Positions 1-7,008 of a DNA stretch of 9,786 bases are shown here, piece by piece (the stretch's first letter is position 1; each line of letters begins with the position of its first letter). The DNA is from Verrucomicrobiales bacterium. GTDB taxonomy: Bacteria > Verrucomicrobiota > Verrucomicrobiia > Verrucomicrobiales > V1-33. Position numbers and translations under genes: made by a program. The notes beneath the pieces were generated by a model. The model did no database searches. It was not told where the DNA came from and saw only the letters and a program-made list of their open reading frames with translations. The stretch is from positions 1 through 9,786 of the forward strand of contig JAQGPD010000592.1 in the NCBI GenBank assembly GCA_028293305.1, read 5' to 3'.

Positions 1-290
1 ACGACCACCGTGTCGCCCGACACTGATACCGAGTATCCAAACCCGTCGAGAGCTCCGGCGTTGCTCGCCTTGAGGTAGGCCTGCTGCATCCACACCGACC
101 CGCTGCGCGTGAAAACGTAGGCCGCCCCGGAGGAAACGGACAAATTGTTCGCTTGGTTGCCATTGATGCCGACCGCATTACTGTCCTCCTGAGGCGCCCC
201 TACGACCACCGTGTCGCCCGACACTGATACCGAGTATCCAAAGTGGTCAGCCTCTCCGGTGTTGCTCGCCTTTAGATAGGCCTGCTGGGC
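1..290 (-). repeat. Tandem 201-bp (67-codon) repeat inside the FG-GAP gene
   Basis: Bases 1-40 and 202-241 are identical over 40 bases, exactly 201 bases apart. The stretches 61-86 and 262-287 differ at only two positions, whereas 41-60 and 242-261 have diverged. The period is a whole number of codons, so the repeats are in frame and correspond to successive propeller blades. More copies probably lie beyond the left edge. Confidence 0.9.
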
Positions 291-992
291 GATTGGATCA
301 ACAGTGATCGGATACTTCGCCTCCGCATCATCGACCACCACGCCAATGGAAGGGCTGCCTGCCACACCTTCCACAAAGCGCACATCCACCGTGTAGCCGT
401 CCGCGTCCCACGCTTTGAGGCCGCCGTAAGTCAGCGCCGCGCCGCCGGATGCATTCTGGAACCCGAGGCTGCCTCCATCCGGTGAAACCTGCGGGCGAAG
501 GCCACCACGCACCTTGAAATCCAGACGCACCGGGCCATTTGGGCCAGCACGTTCCGGGCGATTGGCCAAGGTCCAACCCTGTTCCAGCCCCTTGGCGTCA
601 TTGACGAACCACTCGGTAAGTCCATCCGCCCTGGCGTAGCTGATCCTTCCCGCTTCTTGCCGCACCCCAATTGCCTCCCCGTATCCCACCAACTCCAAAC
701 CCCATGTCCAGCCTCCCACATCAGGCGTCACGGTAAATCCATGGCGGTCAAATCTCGTCAGCCACTGTTGCCCCGGATTGCGCGCCTGCCACCCATCGCC
801 GACAGGCTGAAAGGCATGGCGACCCGCATCGTAGGCTGCGCGGATGCTTTGCCAATCAGACCTCGGCAACCCTTCCGGCGCCCGATCCGGTGAGAGAGTC
901 TTGTGTCCATTCGCCTCCAAAGTGCGGGCGTGTCCGCAAATGTTGAAGGTGGCGGCGATAAAAATCGCGAAGCAAAACAGGCGCGTATTCAT
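1..992 (-). CDS. Secreted FG-GAP repeat protein, N-terminal part (3' end outside window)
   Basis: Reading the minus strand from the ATG at 992-990 gives an open frame of 330 codons with no stop before the left edge, so the C-terminus is missing. Residues 1-22 look like a signal peptide (MNTRLFCF, a hydrophobic stretch, then CGHA), so export is predicted. Residues about 40-230 form a non-repetitive N-terminal region with segments such as NPGQQWLTRFDRHGF and GGWTWGLELVGYG. From about residue 235, repeats of 67 residues begin, each with QQAYLKASN, then FGYSVSVSGDTVVVGAP, and later GAAYVFTRSG. This is the FG-GAP (integrin alpha-like) blade signature. Such proteins usually fold as extracellular beta-propellers, often with calcium loops; the ligand cannot be told. 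No clear Shine-Dalgarno precedes the ATG. Family call is firm; role (surface adhesion or matrix binding) is inference. Confidence 0.88.
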   Translation of the reverse strand, partial: MNTRLFCFAIFIAATFNICGHARTLEANGHKTLSPDRAPEGLPRSDWQSIRAAYDAGRHAFQPVGDGWQARNPGQQWLTRFDRHGFTVTPDVGGWTWGLELVGYGEAIGVRQEAGRISYARADGLTEWFVNDAKGLEQGWTLANRPERAGPNGPVRLDFKVRGGLRPQVSPDGGSLGFQNASGGAALTYGGLKAWDADGYTVDVRFVEGVAGSPSIGVVVDDAEAKYPITVDPIAQQAYLKASNTGEADHFGYSVSVSGDTVVVGAPQEDSNAVGINGNQANNLSVSSGAAYVFTRSGSVWMQQAYLKASNAGALDGFGYSVSVSGDTVV

Positions 993-1273
993 GGCGGGCG
1001 GGAAGGGGTCAGGAAGTGGTCAGAGTGCCTTTGGGCCTCACTTATAACATTCAAGGCTCCGGGTCTGCAAGAATTTTGTTATTCCGGTCGGATGCGGCAC
1101 CACTGCCACCCCCAGGTAGGAAAATTCGATTGTGCGGAAGATGAGCAGACGGCTTGGCACTTGGAAGACCTTTGCGCTGTGGGGAAACTCTCCTTTTGGG
1201 TGCGGAACCCCGTCAGAAAAGAAGCGCCTCCTTCTTCCATCAAGCTGCCCTCAGGGCGAAGGCTCGGGGCGAC
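993..1273. other. Gene-free stretch between the FG-GAP gene and the palindrome cluster
   Basis: No convincing gene is seen on either strand. Open frames here are short, rich in Cys, Trp, His and Arg, lack a ribosome binding site, and one overlaps the FG-GAP start in antisense. Apart from the possible promoter near 1041-1070 there is only a small inverted repeat (GCCC TCA GGGC, 1247-1257). The base composition is similar to the coding DNA around it, so decayed coding sequence is possible, but I recognise none. Confidence 0.5.
1041..1070 (-). promoter_or_regulatory. Possible promoter for the FG-GAP gene
   Basis: On the minus strand a -10-like TATAAG (1046-1041) follows a weak -35-like TTGCAG (1070-1065) with an 18-base spacer. 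Transcription would start near 1034 and leave a leader of about 40 bases before the ATG at 992. The -10 matches 5 of 6 consensus bases but the -35 only 3 of 6, so this is a position-supported guess. Confidence 0.35.
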
Positions 1274-1500
1274 TAATACCAATTCCACAAGGATATAGGT
1301 ATTTTGGCAAAGCCGGCACCGCACAGCCTTTTATATTGAGCGGCTTCCTGTGGCCACGAAAGCAACTGACCGCATAGCGGTCACGGAAGGTGGCCATGGG
1401 ATTTATCCCATGGTATCCAAGGAAAAAGCCTGTGCGTCACGTAGTGACGGCGGAAAAGATCCGTGCGGGAATTACCGATTATCAGCTGGAATAGGTATAA
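1274..1500. repeat. Cluster of palindromes bounded by imperfect inverted repeats; MITE/REP-like candidate
   Basis: The ends are TAATACCAATTCC (1274-1286) and GGAATAGGTATAA (1488-1500), inverted copies matching at 11 of 13 positions. Inside are three perfect hairpins: TGACCGC-ATA-GCGGTCA (1367-1383), CCATGGGAT-TT-ATCCCATGG (1394-1413) and CGTCAC-GTA-GTGACG (1435-1449). The left end also folds on itself, AATACC (1275-1280) pairing with GGTATT (1298-1303) plus inner pairs around an ACAA loop. There is no open frame of note and no flanking target duplication that I can identify. The structure is directly visible. The idea that it is a non-autonomous mobile or REP-like element is inference; decayed DNA or a structured RNA are alternatives. 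Confidence 0.6.
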
Positions 1501-1628
1501 GGCAAATGGCATCTTCGACGGGGTTGTTAGCGATGTCCACGCCGCCGTCCTCCATGAACACTGGACTGGGGCCAGAGGTTGAGGGGGTAGGCGATGGCCG
1601 CATCCGTCGGCAACTCCAAACGTTTCAG
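1501..1628 (-). pseudogene. Remnant of an IS66-family transposase (C-terminal fragment, frameshifted)
   Basis: On the minus strand 1628-1557 reads LKRLELPTDAAIAYPLNLWP followed by QSSV, and one frame over, 1558-1499 reads FMEDGGVDIANNPVEDAICL. Joined, they line up without gaps with the well-conserved IS66 transposase stretch of the form 'AIxYALNxWPxLxxFLEDGRVEIDNNxVENAIRP', including the DNN-type core (here ANN). One extra base near 1556-1559 breaks the frame. The following conserved segment (usually like GKKNWLF) is absent: similarity ends at 1500, where the palindrome cluster begins. The upstream end overlaps the smc stop codon. Only about 40 residues of a protein normally near 500 survive, so it is non-functional. 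The match rests on recalled family consensus, not on a search. Confidence 0.72.
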
Positions 1629-4600
1629 ACTCCGGCGGGTTCCGGTTCCGCCGGTTGGTCCATGGCGGCCTCGGTTTCGGCGGCGCGCTGGGCGGCGGCT
1701 TCGCCTTTGCCGTCGGATTCCGGCGTGGCCTCGGCGGCTTCGGCGGCGGTGGCTTCGGGCGGGGCGACGTATTGATCCCGGGGGCGCTCGACCTCCGCGC
1801 TGAGCTTCATGCCGACCGGCTTGCTGACGCCGAATTCCTCCATGGTCACGCCGTATAACACATCCGCGCGGCGCATGGTGCGTTTGTTATGCGTCACGAT
1901 GACGAATTGGCTTTTCTCGATGAATTTATCCAACATCTTGAGGAAGCGGCCGATGTTCGACTCGTCGAGCGGGGCGTCGAGTTCGTCCAGAATACAGAAC
2001 GGGCTGGGCTTCACCATGTAGATGGAGAAGAGCAGGGCGACGGCGGTCATGGAGCGCTCCCCACCGGAAAGCAGGGTGATGCTGGTGGGTTTTTTGCCGG
2101 GCGGTTTGGCGATGACTTCGATGCCGGACTCAAGGGGATCCTCCTCATTCACCAGGATCAGGTCCGCCTGGCCGGCGTTGCCGAAGAGTTCCTTGAAGGT
2201 GTTGCGGAAGTTATCGCGGACTTGATAGAAGGTGTCGGCAAAGCGCTTCTTGGTTTCCGTGTTGATGCGCTGAATAACGGCCAGGAGTTCGACCTTGGCT
2301 TTGGCGAGATCGTCGTTTTCGTTTTGCAGGAAGTTGTGGCGTTCCTCCAATTCCTCGTATTCCTGGATCGCGTCCAGGTTCACCGGACCCATGGCGTCGA
2401 GGCGTTGTTTGAGTTCCGTGACGGTCGATTCCACGAATTCCCAATCCGGACCTTCCTCCAGGAGCGCGGCCATTTCCGGGTCCAGGCAAATCTCCGGTTC
2501 ATCGGGCGTGGGCTCTTCGGCGGCCGCGAACTCGGCGATGGGCGCGGGGGCCGGGGCTTCTTCTTCAGCGTCGGATGGTGCTTCGGAATCGGCGGATTCG
2601 GTGAGGCCCTCCGATTCGGATGTCAGGACGGTTTTGTCCGGAATAACGGTTTCGGATTCTATCAACTCCACTGCTTCAGCCGGGGATTCCGGAACGGCAA
2701 CGCCCGAAGCCATTTCCCCGGCAACCGGTTCCTTTTCAAAAAGCGCGCGGCGGTCGGCGCGGCGGCGCGGGAATTTCTGATTCTGAATAGCGGTTAGTAA
2801 AGCGTGGATGTCCTGCTCGAAAGTGGTCAGGTCGATGCGATAGCGCTCCAGGGCATAGGCCGCGAGATTTTCCATGCGCAGGCCGATGCGTTCCACCCGA
2901 ACTTCCTCTTTGCCGCGCTGATCGGAAAAACGGGCGATTTCGCGGCGGATTTCCGACAAGCCGGCTTCCCGGTGCGTGACGGATTCCATCAGCGCGTTCC
3001 GGTCGTCCATGCGGGTTTCGCCCAGCATGGAAAGCTCCTCCAACTGCGAGCGGCCGCCGGCGACCTCCTCCTGGAGGTGCTCATTTTCCTCAATGGCCGC
3101 GCGGATGCGTTCGTGATAGGATTCGATCTCGCGTTTCCGGCGGGCAATGACCTCGCTGAGTTCGCGGAGGCGGGAATCCATGGGCGCGCGTTGTTCATTC
3201 AGCGCCTGCTCGGCGCGCTGCTCCACGGCCAGGGCGGTGCGGAGTTCGCCCAGCAATTCCGAGGCGTCCGCCTCATTCCTCGCGGCCGAGTCCAGCGCGG
3301 CTTCGAGTTGTGAGGCCTCCTCCTGACGGGATTCCAGTTCCTCCTGGGCGCGGGCGCGGCGGGCGGTGGCCTCGTCCATCTTGCGGGAGAGAGCGTCCTG
3401 ACGTTTTCCAAGTTCCGCCTGCTCCCAGGACAGGCCTTCGAGTTTGTTGGCGAATTGTTGGAGTTCGCGCGCGATGAGCGTGAGTTGGCCGGTCAGGGTG
3501 TTGCTGGCGGCGCGGCGGATTTGCAGGATCTCGCGTTGTTCATCCAGCTGCACCTTGTTAGTCCGGAGCGCGTCCTGACGGGAAATCTGCTCGGCTTCCA
3601 ACGCGGCGAGTTCCAGCTCCAGGCGGACGACTTCGGATTCCAAGTCGTTCAATTCAACCTGACGTTGCAGGATGCTGCCCGCCTTGTCCTTGGAAACGCC
3701 GCCGCGCATTGCGCCTTCGCTGGAAATGAATTCGCCCGAGAGCGTGGCGAACGCGACTTCCGGATGATCGCGTTTCAGCCGGACGGCAGTCGCGAGATCG
3801 GGGACAATAAGCACATTGGCCAGAAGTTGATGCACCAGGGGACGGACGGAGTCGCGCACTTTCACCTTGTCCAAAGCCCAGGTCACCGCGCCGTCGGGCA
3901 GGGTGAGCATTTGGGTTTCACTGGTTTGGCGGAGCAGGTCCTCGGGAAGAATCACCGCCTCGCCCAACTGGTTTTGTGTCAGGACATCGATGATATTTTC
4001 CGCCAGGATCGTGTTGGCGACGAGGACGGCGTGGAGGCTGGTGCCGAGCGAGGCCTCGACGGCGGGGATGAATTCGCGTTCCACCTCCAAAAATCCTGAC
4101 AACAAACCGCGGGTGCCGCTTTTGAAAAATTCCGGATTGGTCAGGCCCTTCAGCACCGCCTGGGTGCCTTTTTCCAAGCCCTCGCCTTCGGCCAGGAGTT
4201 GACGCAACACCTGGGCGCGGCTGGCGCGCCCGCTGTGGAGCCGGGCGCTGGCTTGCAGGCGTTTGACGGTGGATTCCAGTTCGATTTCCGAAGCCTGGAG
4301 TTCGCGTTCGCGTTGGGAAAGAAGGAGTTCGTGACTTTCCACCTCGTGTTTCAAGTCCTCCAGCTGGGCCTTCGTGGAGGCCTCCTCCTGCAGCTTGGAT
4401 TCGCGCTCCGCGTGGAGATTGTCCACGTCCCGCTGCAGTTGTTCCTGGCGGGTGCGGTCGGCGGATTCCTGGCCTTGGTGGCTGGCGATTTCCGCCTGGG
4501 AGGAAATGATGATGCCTTCCGAATGGTGCATCGACTGCCGGGCCTCGCGGAGCGTGCGCTCGATGCGGCCGCGTTCCTCGCGGGCGGCGGCGGTGATGCG

Positions 4601-5692
4601 GCTGTGTTCCTCGATTTGCTCCTTTTGGCTGGCGATGTTTTCGCGGATGGAAATCAGGGCGGAATCCGCGGATTTAAGTTCCTCCTCCTGATTGAGCAGG
4701 CGTTGCTCGCTGGACGCCACATCGCCGGAGTTTTGAGCGATGAGGTTTTCGAGCTCGCGCTGGCGTTCCTTGTTGAAACCCATGCGGCTGTCCGCGGCCT
4801 GGATTTGGTTTTGGCGCTCGTTCAGTTGGTGGCGCAGATTGGAAAGCTGCATGTCCACTTCCCGGAGTTCCATGCGGTCCGCCGCGACCTGCACCTCGTC
4901 ATCGTGGATGCGGTTTTCCAATTCCGCCTGGCGCTGGCGGAGGCTGGCGGTGCTGGTCTCCAGCTCCGATTTTTCCGCCGACATTTCGTGGAAGCGCTTG
5001 TAGCTCAGGTGGGAATCCAGAATGAGCACGTCCTCGTGGAGTTCCTGGTATTTGCGCGCCTTGGTCGCCTGGCGGTGCATCGACCCCATCTGGCGCTTCA
5101 TTTCCACCAGCACGTCCGTGACGCGAAGCAGGTTGGCCTCGGTGTATTCCAGCTTGCGGAGCGCTTCTTTTTTCTCGGCCTTGCTCTTGGTGATCCCGGC
5201 GGCTTCCTCGAAGACCTGCCGCCGGTCCTCCGGCTTGGCGCTCAGGAGCATATCAATTTTGCCCTGCTCCATGATCGAGTAGGCGCTGCGGCCCACGCCC
5301 GTGTCCATGAACATCTTGTTGATGTCCTTGAGGCGGCAGGTGTTGCCGTTCATTTCATACTCGCTCTTCCCGTCGCGGTAAACGCGGCGGGTGATGCAAA
5401 TCTCGTTGAAATCCACGCCCAGGCTGGACTCGCAGTCCGAAAAAGTAAGGCTGACTTCCGCCATGCTGTGCGGCTTGCGCTTGTCCGTTCCATTGAAAAT
5501 GACGTCCGCCATTTCCCCTCCGCGCAGCGCCTTGGCGGAGGTCTCGCCCAAGGCCCATCGCACCCCATCCACGACATTCGATTTTCCGCAACCATTCGGC
5601 CCCACAATGCCCGTCACTCCCGAGTGAAAATCGATCTTGGTCTTATCGGCAAAAGACTTGAAGCCGTGGAGTTCGAGGCACTTGAGACGCAT
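1625..5692 (-). CDS. smc: Chromosome segregation/condensation ATPase SMC
   Basis: This 1355-residue protein is the bacterial condensin subunit, which dimerises, binds ScpA/ScpB and uses ATP to extrude DNA loops and resolve sister chromosomes. The N-terminal head has Walker A GPNGCGKS (31-38). A long coiled coil (about 170-500) leads to the hinge (about 505-665, ending with SEGAMRGG), and a second coil returns to about 970. The C-terminal head has MGPVNLDAI (about 1101), the ABC signature LSGGE (1208-1212), Walker B ILDE with D1236/E1237, and the LDAPLDE D-loop. It is 150-170 residues longer than typical SMC (about 1180). The excess is an acidic Ala/Pro/Glu-rich insertion at about 975-1090 and an Ala/Glu/Pro-rich tail of about 55 residues after the head. 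The start is fixed by MRLKCLELHGFKSF, the usual SMC beginning; no clear Shine-Dalgarno precedes it. scpA and scpB are not in the window. Confidence 0.98.
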   Translation of the reverse strand: MRLKCLELHGFKSFADKTKIDFHSGVTGIVGPNGCGKSNVVDGVRWALGETSAKALRGGEMADVIFNGTDKRKPHSMAEVSLTFSDCESSLGVDFNEICITRRVYRDGKSEYEMNGNTCRLKDINKMFMDTGVGRSAYSIMEQGKIDMLLSAKPEDRRQVFEEAAGITKSKAEKKEALRKLEYTEANLLRVTDVLVEMKRQMGSMHRQATKARKYQELHEDVLILDSHLSYKRFHEMSAEKSELETSTASLRQRQAELENRIHDDEVQVAADRMELREVDMQLSNLRHQLNERQNQIQAADSRMGFNKERQRELENLIAQNSGDVASSEQRLLNQEEELKSADSALISIRENIASQKEQIEEHSRITAAAREERGRIERTLREARQSMHHSEGIIISSQAEIASHQGQESADRTRQEQLQRDVDNLHAERESKLQEEASTKAQLEDLKHEVESHELLLSQRERELQASEIELESTVKRLQASARLHSGRASRAQVLRQLLAEGEGLEKGTQAVLKGLTNPEFFKSGTRGLLSGFLEVEREFIPAVEASLGTSLHAVLVANTILAENIIDVLTQNQLGEAVILPEDLLRQTSETQMLTLPDGAVTWALDKVKVRDSVRPLVHQLLANVLIVPDLATAVRLKRDHPEVAFATLSGEFISSEGAMRGGVSKDKAGSILQRQVELNDLESEVVRLELELAALEAEQISRQDALRTNKVQLDEQREILQIRRAASNTLTGQLTLIARELQQFANKLEGLSWEQAELGKRQDALSRKMDEATARRARAQEELESRQEEASQLEAALDSAARNEADASELLGELRTALAVEQRAEQALNEQRAPMDSRLRELSEVIARRKREIESYHERIRAAIEENEHLQEEVAGGRSQLEELSMLGETRMDDRNALMESVTHREAGLSEIRREIARFSDQRGKEEVRVERIGLRMENLAAYALERYRIDLTTFEQDIHALLTAIQNQKFPRRRADRRALFEKEPVAGEMASGVAVPESPAEAVELIESETVIPDKTVLTSESEGLTESADSEAPSDAEEEAPAPAPIAEFAAAEEPTPDEPEICLDPEMAALLEEGPDWEFVESTVTELKQRLDAMGPVNLDAIQEYEELEERHNFLQNENDDLAKAKVELLAVIQRINTETKKRFADTFYQVRDNFRNTFKELFGNAGQADLILVNEEDPLESGIEVIAKPPGKKPTSITLLSGGERSMTAVALLFSIYMVKPSPFCILDELDAPLDESNIGRFLKMLDKFIEKSQFVIVTHNKRTMRRADVLYGVTMEEFGVSKPVGMKLSAEVERPRDQYVAPPEATAAEAAEATPESDGKGEAAAQRAAETEAAMDQPAEPEPAGV

Positions 5693-5702
5693 ATTGAAGG
5701 TG

Positions 5703-5717
5703 TCTTAACGATTAAGA
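5703..5717. promoter_or_regulatory. Perfect inverted repeat just upstream of smc
   Basis: TCTTAA-CGA-TTAAGA is a perfect 6-base inverted repeat with a 3-base centre, ending 11 bases before the smc start codon. At this distance it would lie in the leader of the smc mRNA or in the promoter region, so it could be an operator or a weak hairpin near the ribosome site. No function can be proved from sequence alone. Confidence 0.4.
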
Positions 5718-5805
5718 TGCGCGAAGTTTTTTTAAAGCCGCACACCGCCCTATGATGATCGATTACGCTGTTTTCACAAGCGCTTTTCTGAGTCTCTATC
5801 TATAT

Positions 5806-5841
5806 CTAGTGGGTGTCGCGGTCTCGACCACTAGGGAGTGG
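5806..5841. other. Overlapping stem-loops in the smc/phosphoesterase gap
   Basis: CTAGTGG (5806-5812) is the exact complement of CCACTAG (5828-5834), giving a 7-bp stem with a 15-base loop. The right arm can instead pair locally, CCACT (5828-5832) with AGTGG (5837-5841). The two folds exclude each other. Neither is followed by a T-run on either strand, so neither is a standard terminator. Confidence 0.45.
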
Positions 5842-5926
5842 AATATGGAAATTGCGGTAAGCCACAGGCTTGAATGAGGAAACTCCCTGCAATTTTAAAA
5901 ATACGAAGTTGTCCTGATGGTTTTGA

Positions 5927-5949
5927 TTGCCCGGCGCGGGCAAATTTTT
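5927..5949 (+). terminator. Terminator-like hairpin oriented to the plus strand
   Basis: TTGCCCG (5927-5933), a GCG loop, CGGGCAA (5937-5943), then ATTTTT (5944-5949) make a short GC-rich hairpin with a T-run on the plus strand. No plus-strand gene ends here. The phosphoesterase stop codon (5952-5950, minus) lies directly beside it, but on the minus strand the hairpin has an A-run before it and TCAAAACC after it, so it would be a poor terminator for that gene. Confidence 0.5.
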
Positions 5950-6768
5950 CTACTCCCTGATCGCTGCGGACCACCCATCGGTGGTGCGGCGGAAGGTTTC
6001 GTCCGTCATGGGCAGAAAGGTTTTTTGTTCCGGGATCCATTCCCACCGGACGATGTTGATAGTATCGCCGGTGGTGCGGATAACGTTGAAGGAGTTCGCC
6101 TGGCCGCGTCCGCGGGTGGAGGTGGAAGTGCCGGAGGAGACGAGCAGCGCGGAGTAGCCGGGGATCTTAAAGCGGGTGGTGGAGGAGCCGGTGTGCCCGA
6201 TGTGGAAATGGCCGGCGAGGAGGAGGTCGACCCGGCAATGCGCCAGAACCTCCATGGCCCTGCGGGCGCCGCCCACGATGCGGCCTTCGTCCAGGCCGGG
6301 TGGGAGATCGAAGGGATGATGCGTGACCACGATCTTGACAGCGCCATGCGCGCGGTCGCAGAAGCGTTGTTTCAAGGAGGTGATCTGGCCCCGGTTGATG
6401 CGGCCGTCCTTGATGGTTAGGGATCGCGCGGTGTTGATGCCAGCGACGGATATTTCCTCGTCTTCATGCAGGGGCGCGAGGTCGGGCGTGATGTAACGGC
6501 GGTAGCGGCGGAGGCGCTGGACAAAGCGGCCATACAGATTGTAGAGAGGGACATCGTGGTTCCCCGGCACCACCAGGAGAGGGAAGGGAATGGCGTCCAG
6601 AAAGGCGCGGGCCTCCAAAAATTCCGTGACGTGGGCGCGCTGGGTAAGGTCGCCGGAAATGGCCACGAGGTCAGGCTCGGCGGCGCGGATGCACTCCAGC
6701 AGCGGCTTCGGAATGTCAGGATCCGTGCGGCCGAAATGGAGGTCGGAAAGGTGAATGATGGTGCGCAT
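5950..6768 (-). CDS. Calcineurin-like metallophosphoesterase (CpdA/class III phosphodiesterase type)
   Basis: This 272-residue protein has the full metallophosphoesterase motif set: D9-x-H11 in LSDLHFG, D40 in SGDLTQ, N70-H71-D72 in PGNHD, H150 in THHP, and H187/H189 in GHFH. These residues bind the two catalytic metal ions (usually Mn or Fe) and hydrolyse phosphoester bonds. Within the superfamily, the short single-domain layout and order resemble CpdA-like cyclic nucleotide phosphodiesterases and bacterial phospholipid or DNA phosphoesterase relatives; the substrate cannot be decided. There is no signal peptide or membrane segment, so it is probably cytoplasmic. The start is well supported by AAAGGAGG (6783-6776), a near-ideal Shine-Dalgarno 7 bases before the ATG. 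It is divergent from the sigma factor gene and lies 257 bases upstream of smc in the same direction, too far to assume an operon. Confidence 0.95.
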   Translation of the reverse strand: MRTIIHLSDLHFGRTDPDIPKPLLECIRAAEPDLVAISGDLTQRAHVTEFLEARAFLDAIPFPLLVVPGNHDVPLYNLYGRFVQRLRRYRRYITPDLAPLHEDEEISVAGINTARSLTIKDGRINRGQITSLKQRFCDRAHGAVKIVVTHHPFDLPPGLDEGRIVGGARRAMEVLAHCRVDLLLAGHFHIGHTGSSTTRFKIPGYSALLVSSGTSTSTRGRGQANSFNVIRTTGDTINIVRWEWIPEQKTFLPMTDETFRRTTDGWSAAIRE

Positions 6769-6775
6769 TCAAAAA

Positions 6776-6783
6776 CCTCCTTT
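6776..6783 (-). promoter_or_regulatory. Strong Shine-Dalgarno of the phosphoesterase gene
   Basis: AAAGGAGG on the minus strand, seven bases before the ATG at 6768. It is the only clear Shine-Dalgarno among the five genes here: the FG-GAP, smc and sigma-factor genes have none, and the kinase start overlaps the preceding stop. Confidence 0.85.
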
Positions 6784-6846
6784 CACGGGTCCCAACGTGG
6801 CGGGAGTGGTGGAGGTTGTTATGGCTGGATGGGGGATTTGAACACT

Positions 6847-6861
6847 GATCATGGGGTGATC
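6847..6861. promoter_or_regulatory. Inverted repeat in the divergent intergenic region
   Basis: GATCA-TGGGG-TGATC is a 5-base inverted repeat with a 5-base centre, placed between the divergent phosphoesterase and sigma factor genes. It is a possible operator for either, but a repeat this short can occur by chance. Confidence 0.25.
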
Positions 6862-6958
6862 CGTCGGGGGGGAACGCATCCTGCCGCATGACGGGGGAGG
6901 GATCAAGCGGGGTCGAGAAGAAGTGGAACAGGTTCCTCTTCAAAAAGTTGCGTAATAT

Positions 6959-6988
6959 TTGAAGATTTCCCCGAGCCGTGCGGATATT
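6959..6988 (+). promoter_or_regulatory. Possible promoter for the sigma factor/kinase operon
   Basis: TTGAAG (6959-6964) and GATATT (6983-6988) sit 18 bases apart and 20 bases upstream of the sigma factor ATG. Each matches 4 of 6 sigma-70 consensus bases. If real, the leader would be very short (about 14 bases), in keeping with the absence of a Shine-Dalgarno. An autoregulated ECF-type promoter cannot be excluded. Confidence 0.3.
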
Positions 6989-7008
6989 CTGGAAACCACC
7001 TTTTCCCC

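Noticed and set aside
1..290. Direct repeats that could suggest a CRISPR-like array.
   Set aside because: The period is 201 bases, in frame, and lies within an FG-GAP coding sequence, which explains it fully.
903..1298. A 131-codon plus-strand open frame crossing the FG-GAP start and the gap beyond.
   Set aside because: It overlaps the FG-GAP signal peptide region in antisense, has no Shine-Dalgarno, an atypical composition and no family resemblance.
4199..5755. A long plus-strand open frame of 518 codons antisense to the N-terminal half of smc.
   Set aside because: It is the antisense shadow of the SMC head and coiled coil, with low-complexity Leu/Ala/Phe/Val composition and no recognisable domain. 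The minus-strand frame carries all conserved SMC motifs.
5874..5890. A string GAGGAAACTCC resembling a short conserved piece of RNase P RNA.
   Set aside because: The surrounding sequence has none of the other conserved RNase P RNA blocks and the gap is too short to hold the RNA.
6828..6850. A tRNA T-loop-like string (minus strand GTGTTCAAATCC).
   Set aside because: The flanking bases cannot form a 5-bp T-stem, and no anticodon or D arm is found at the right distance.
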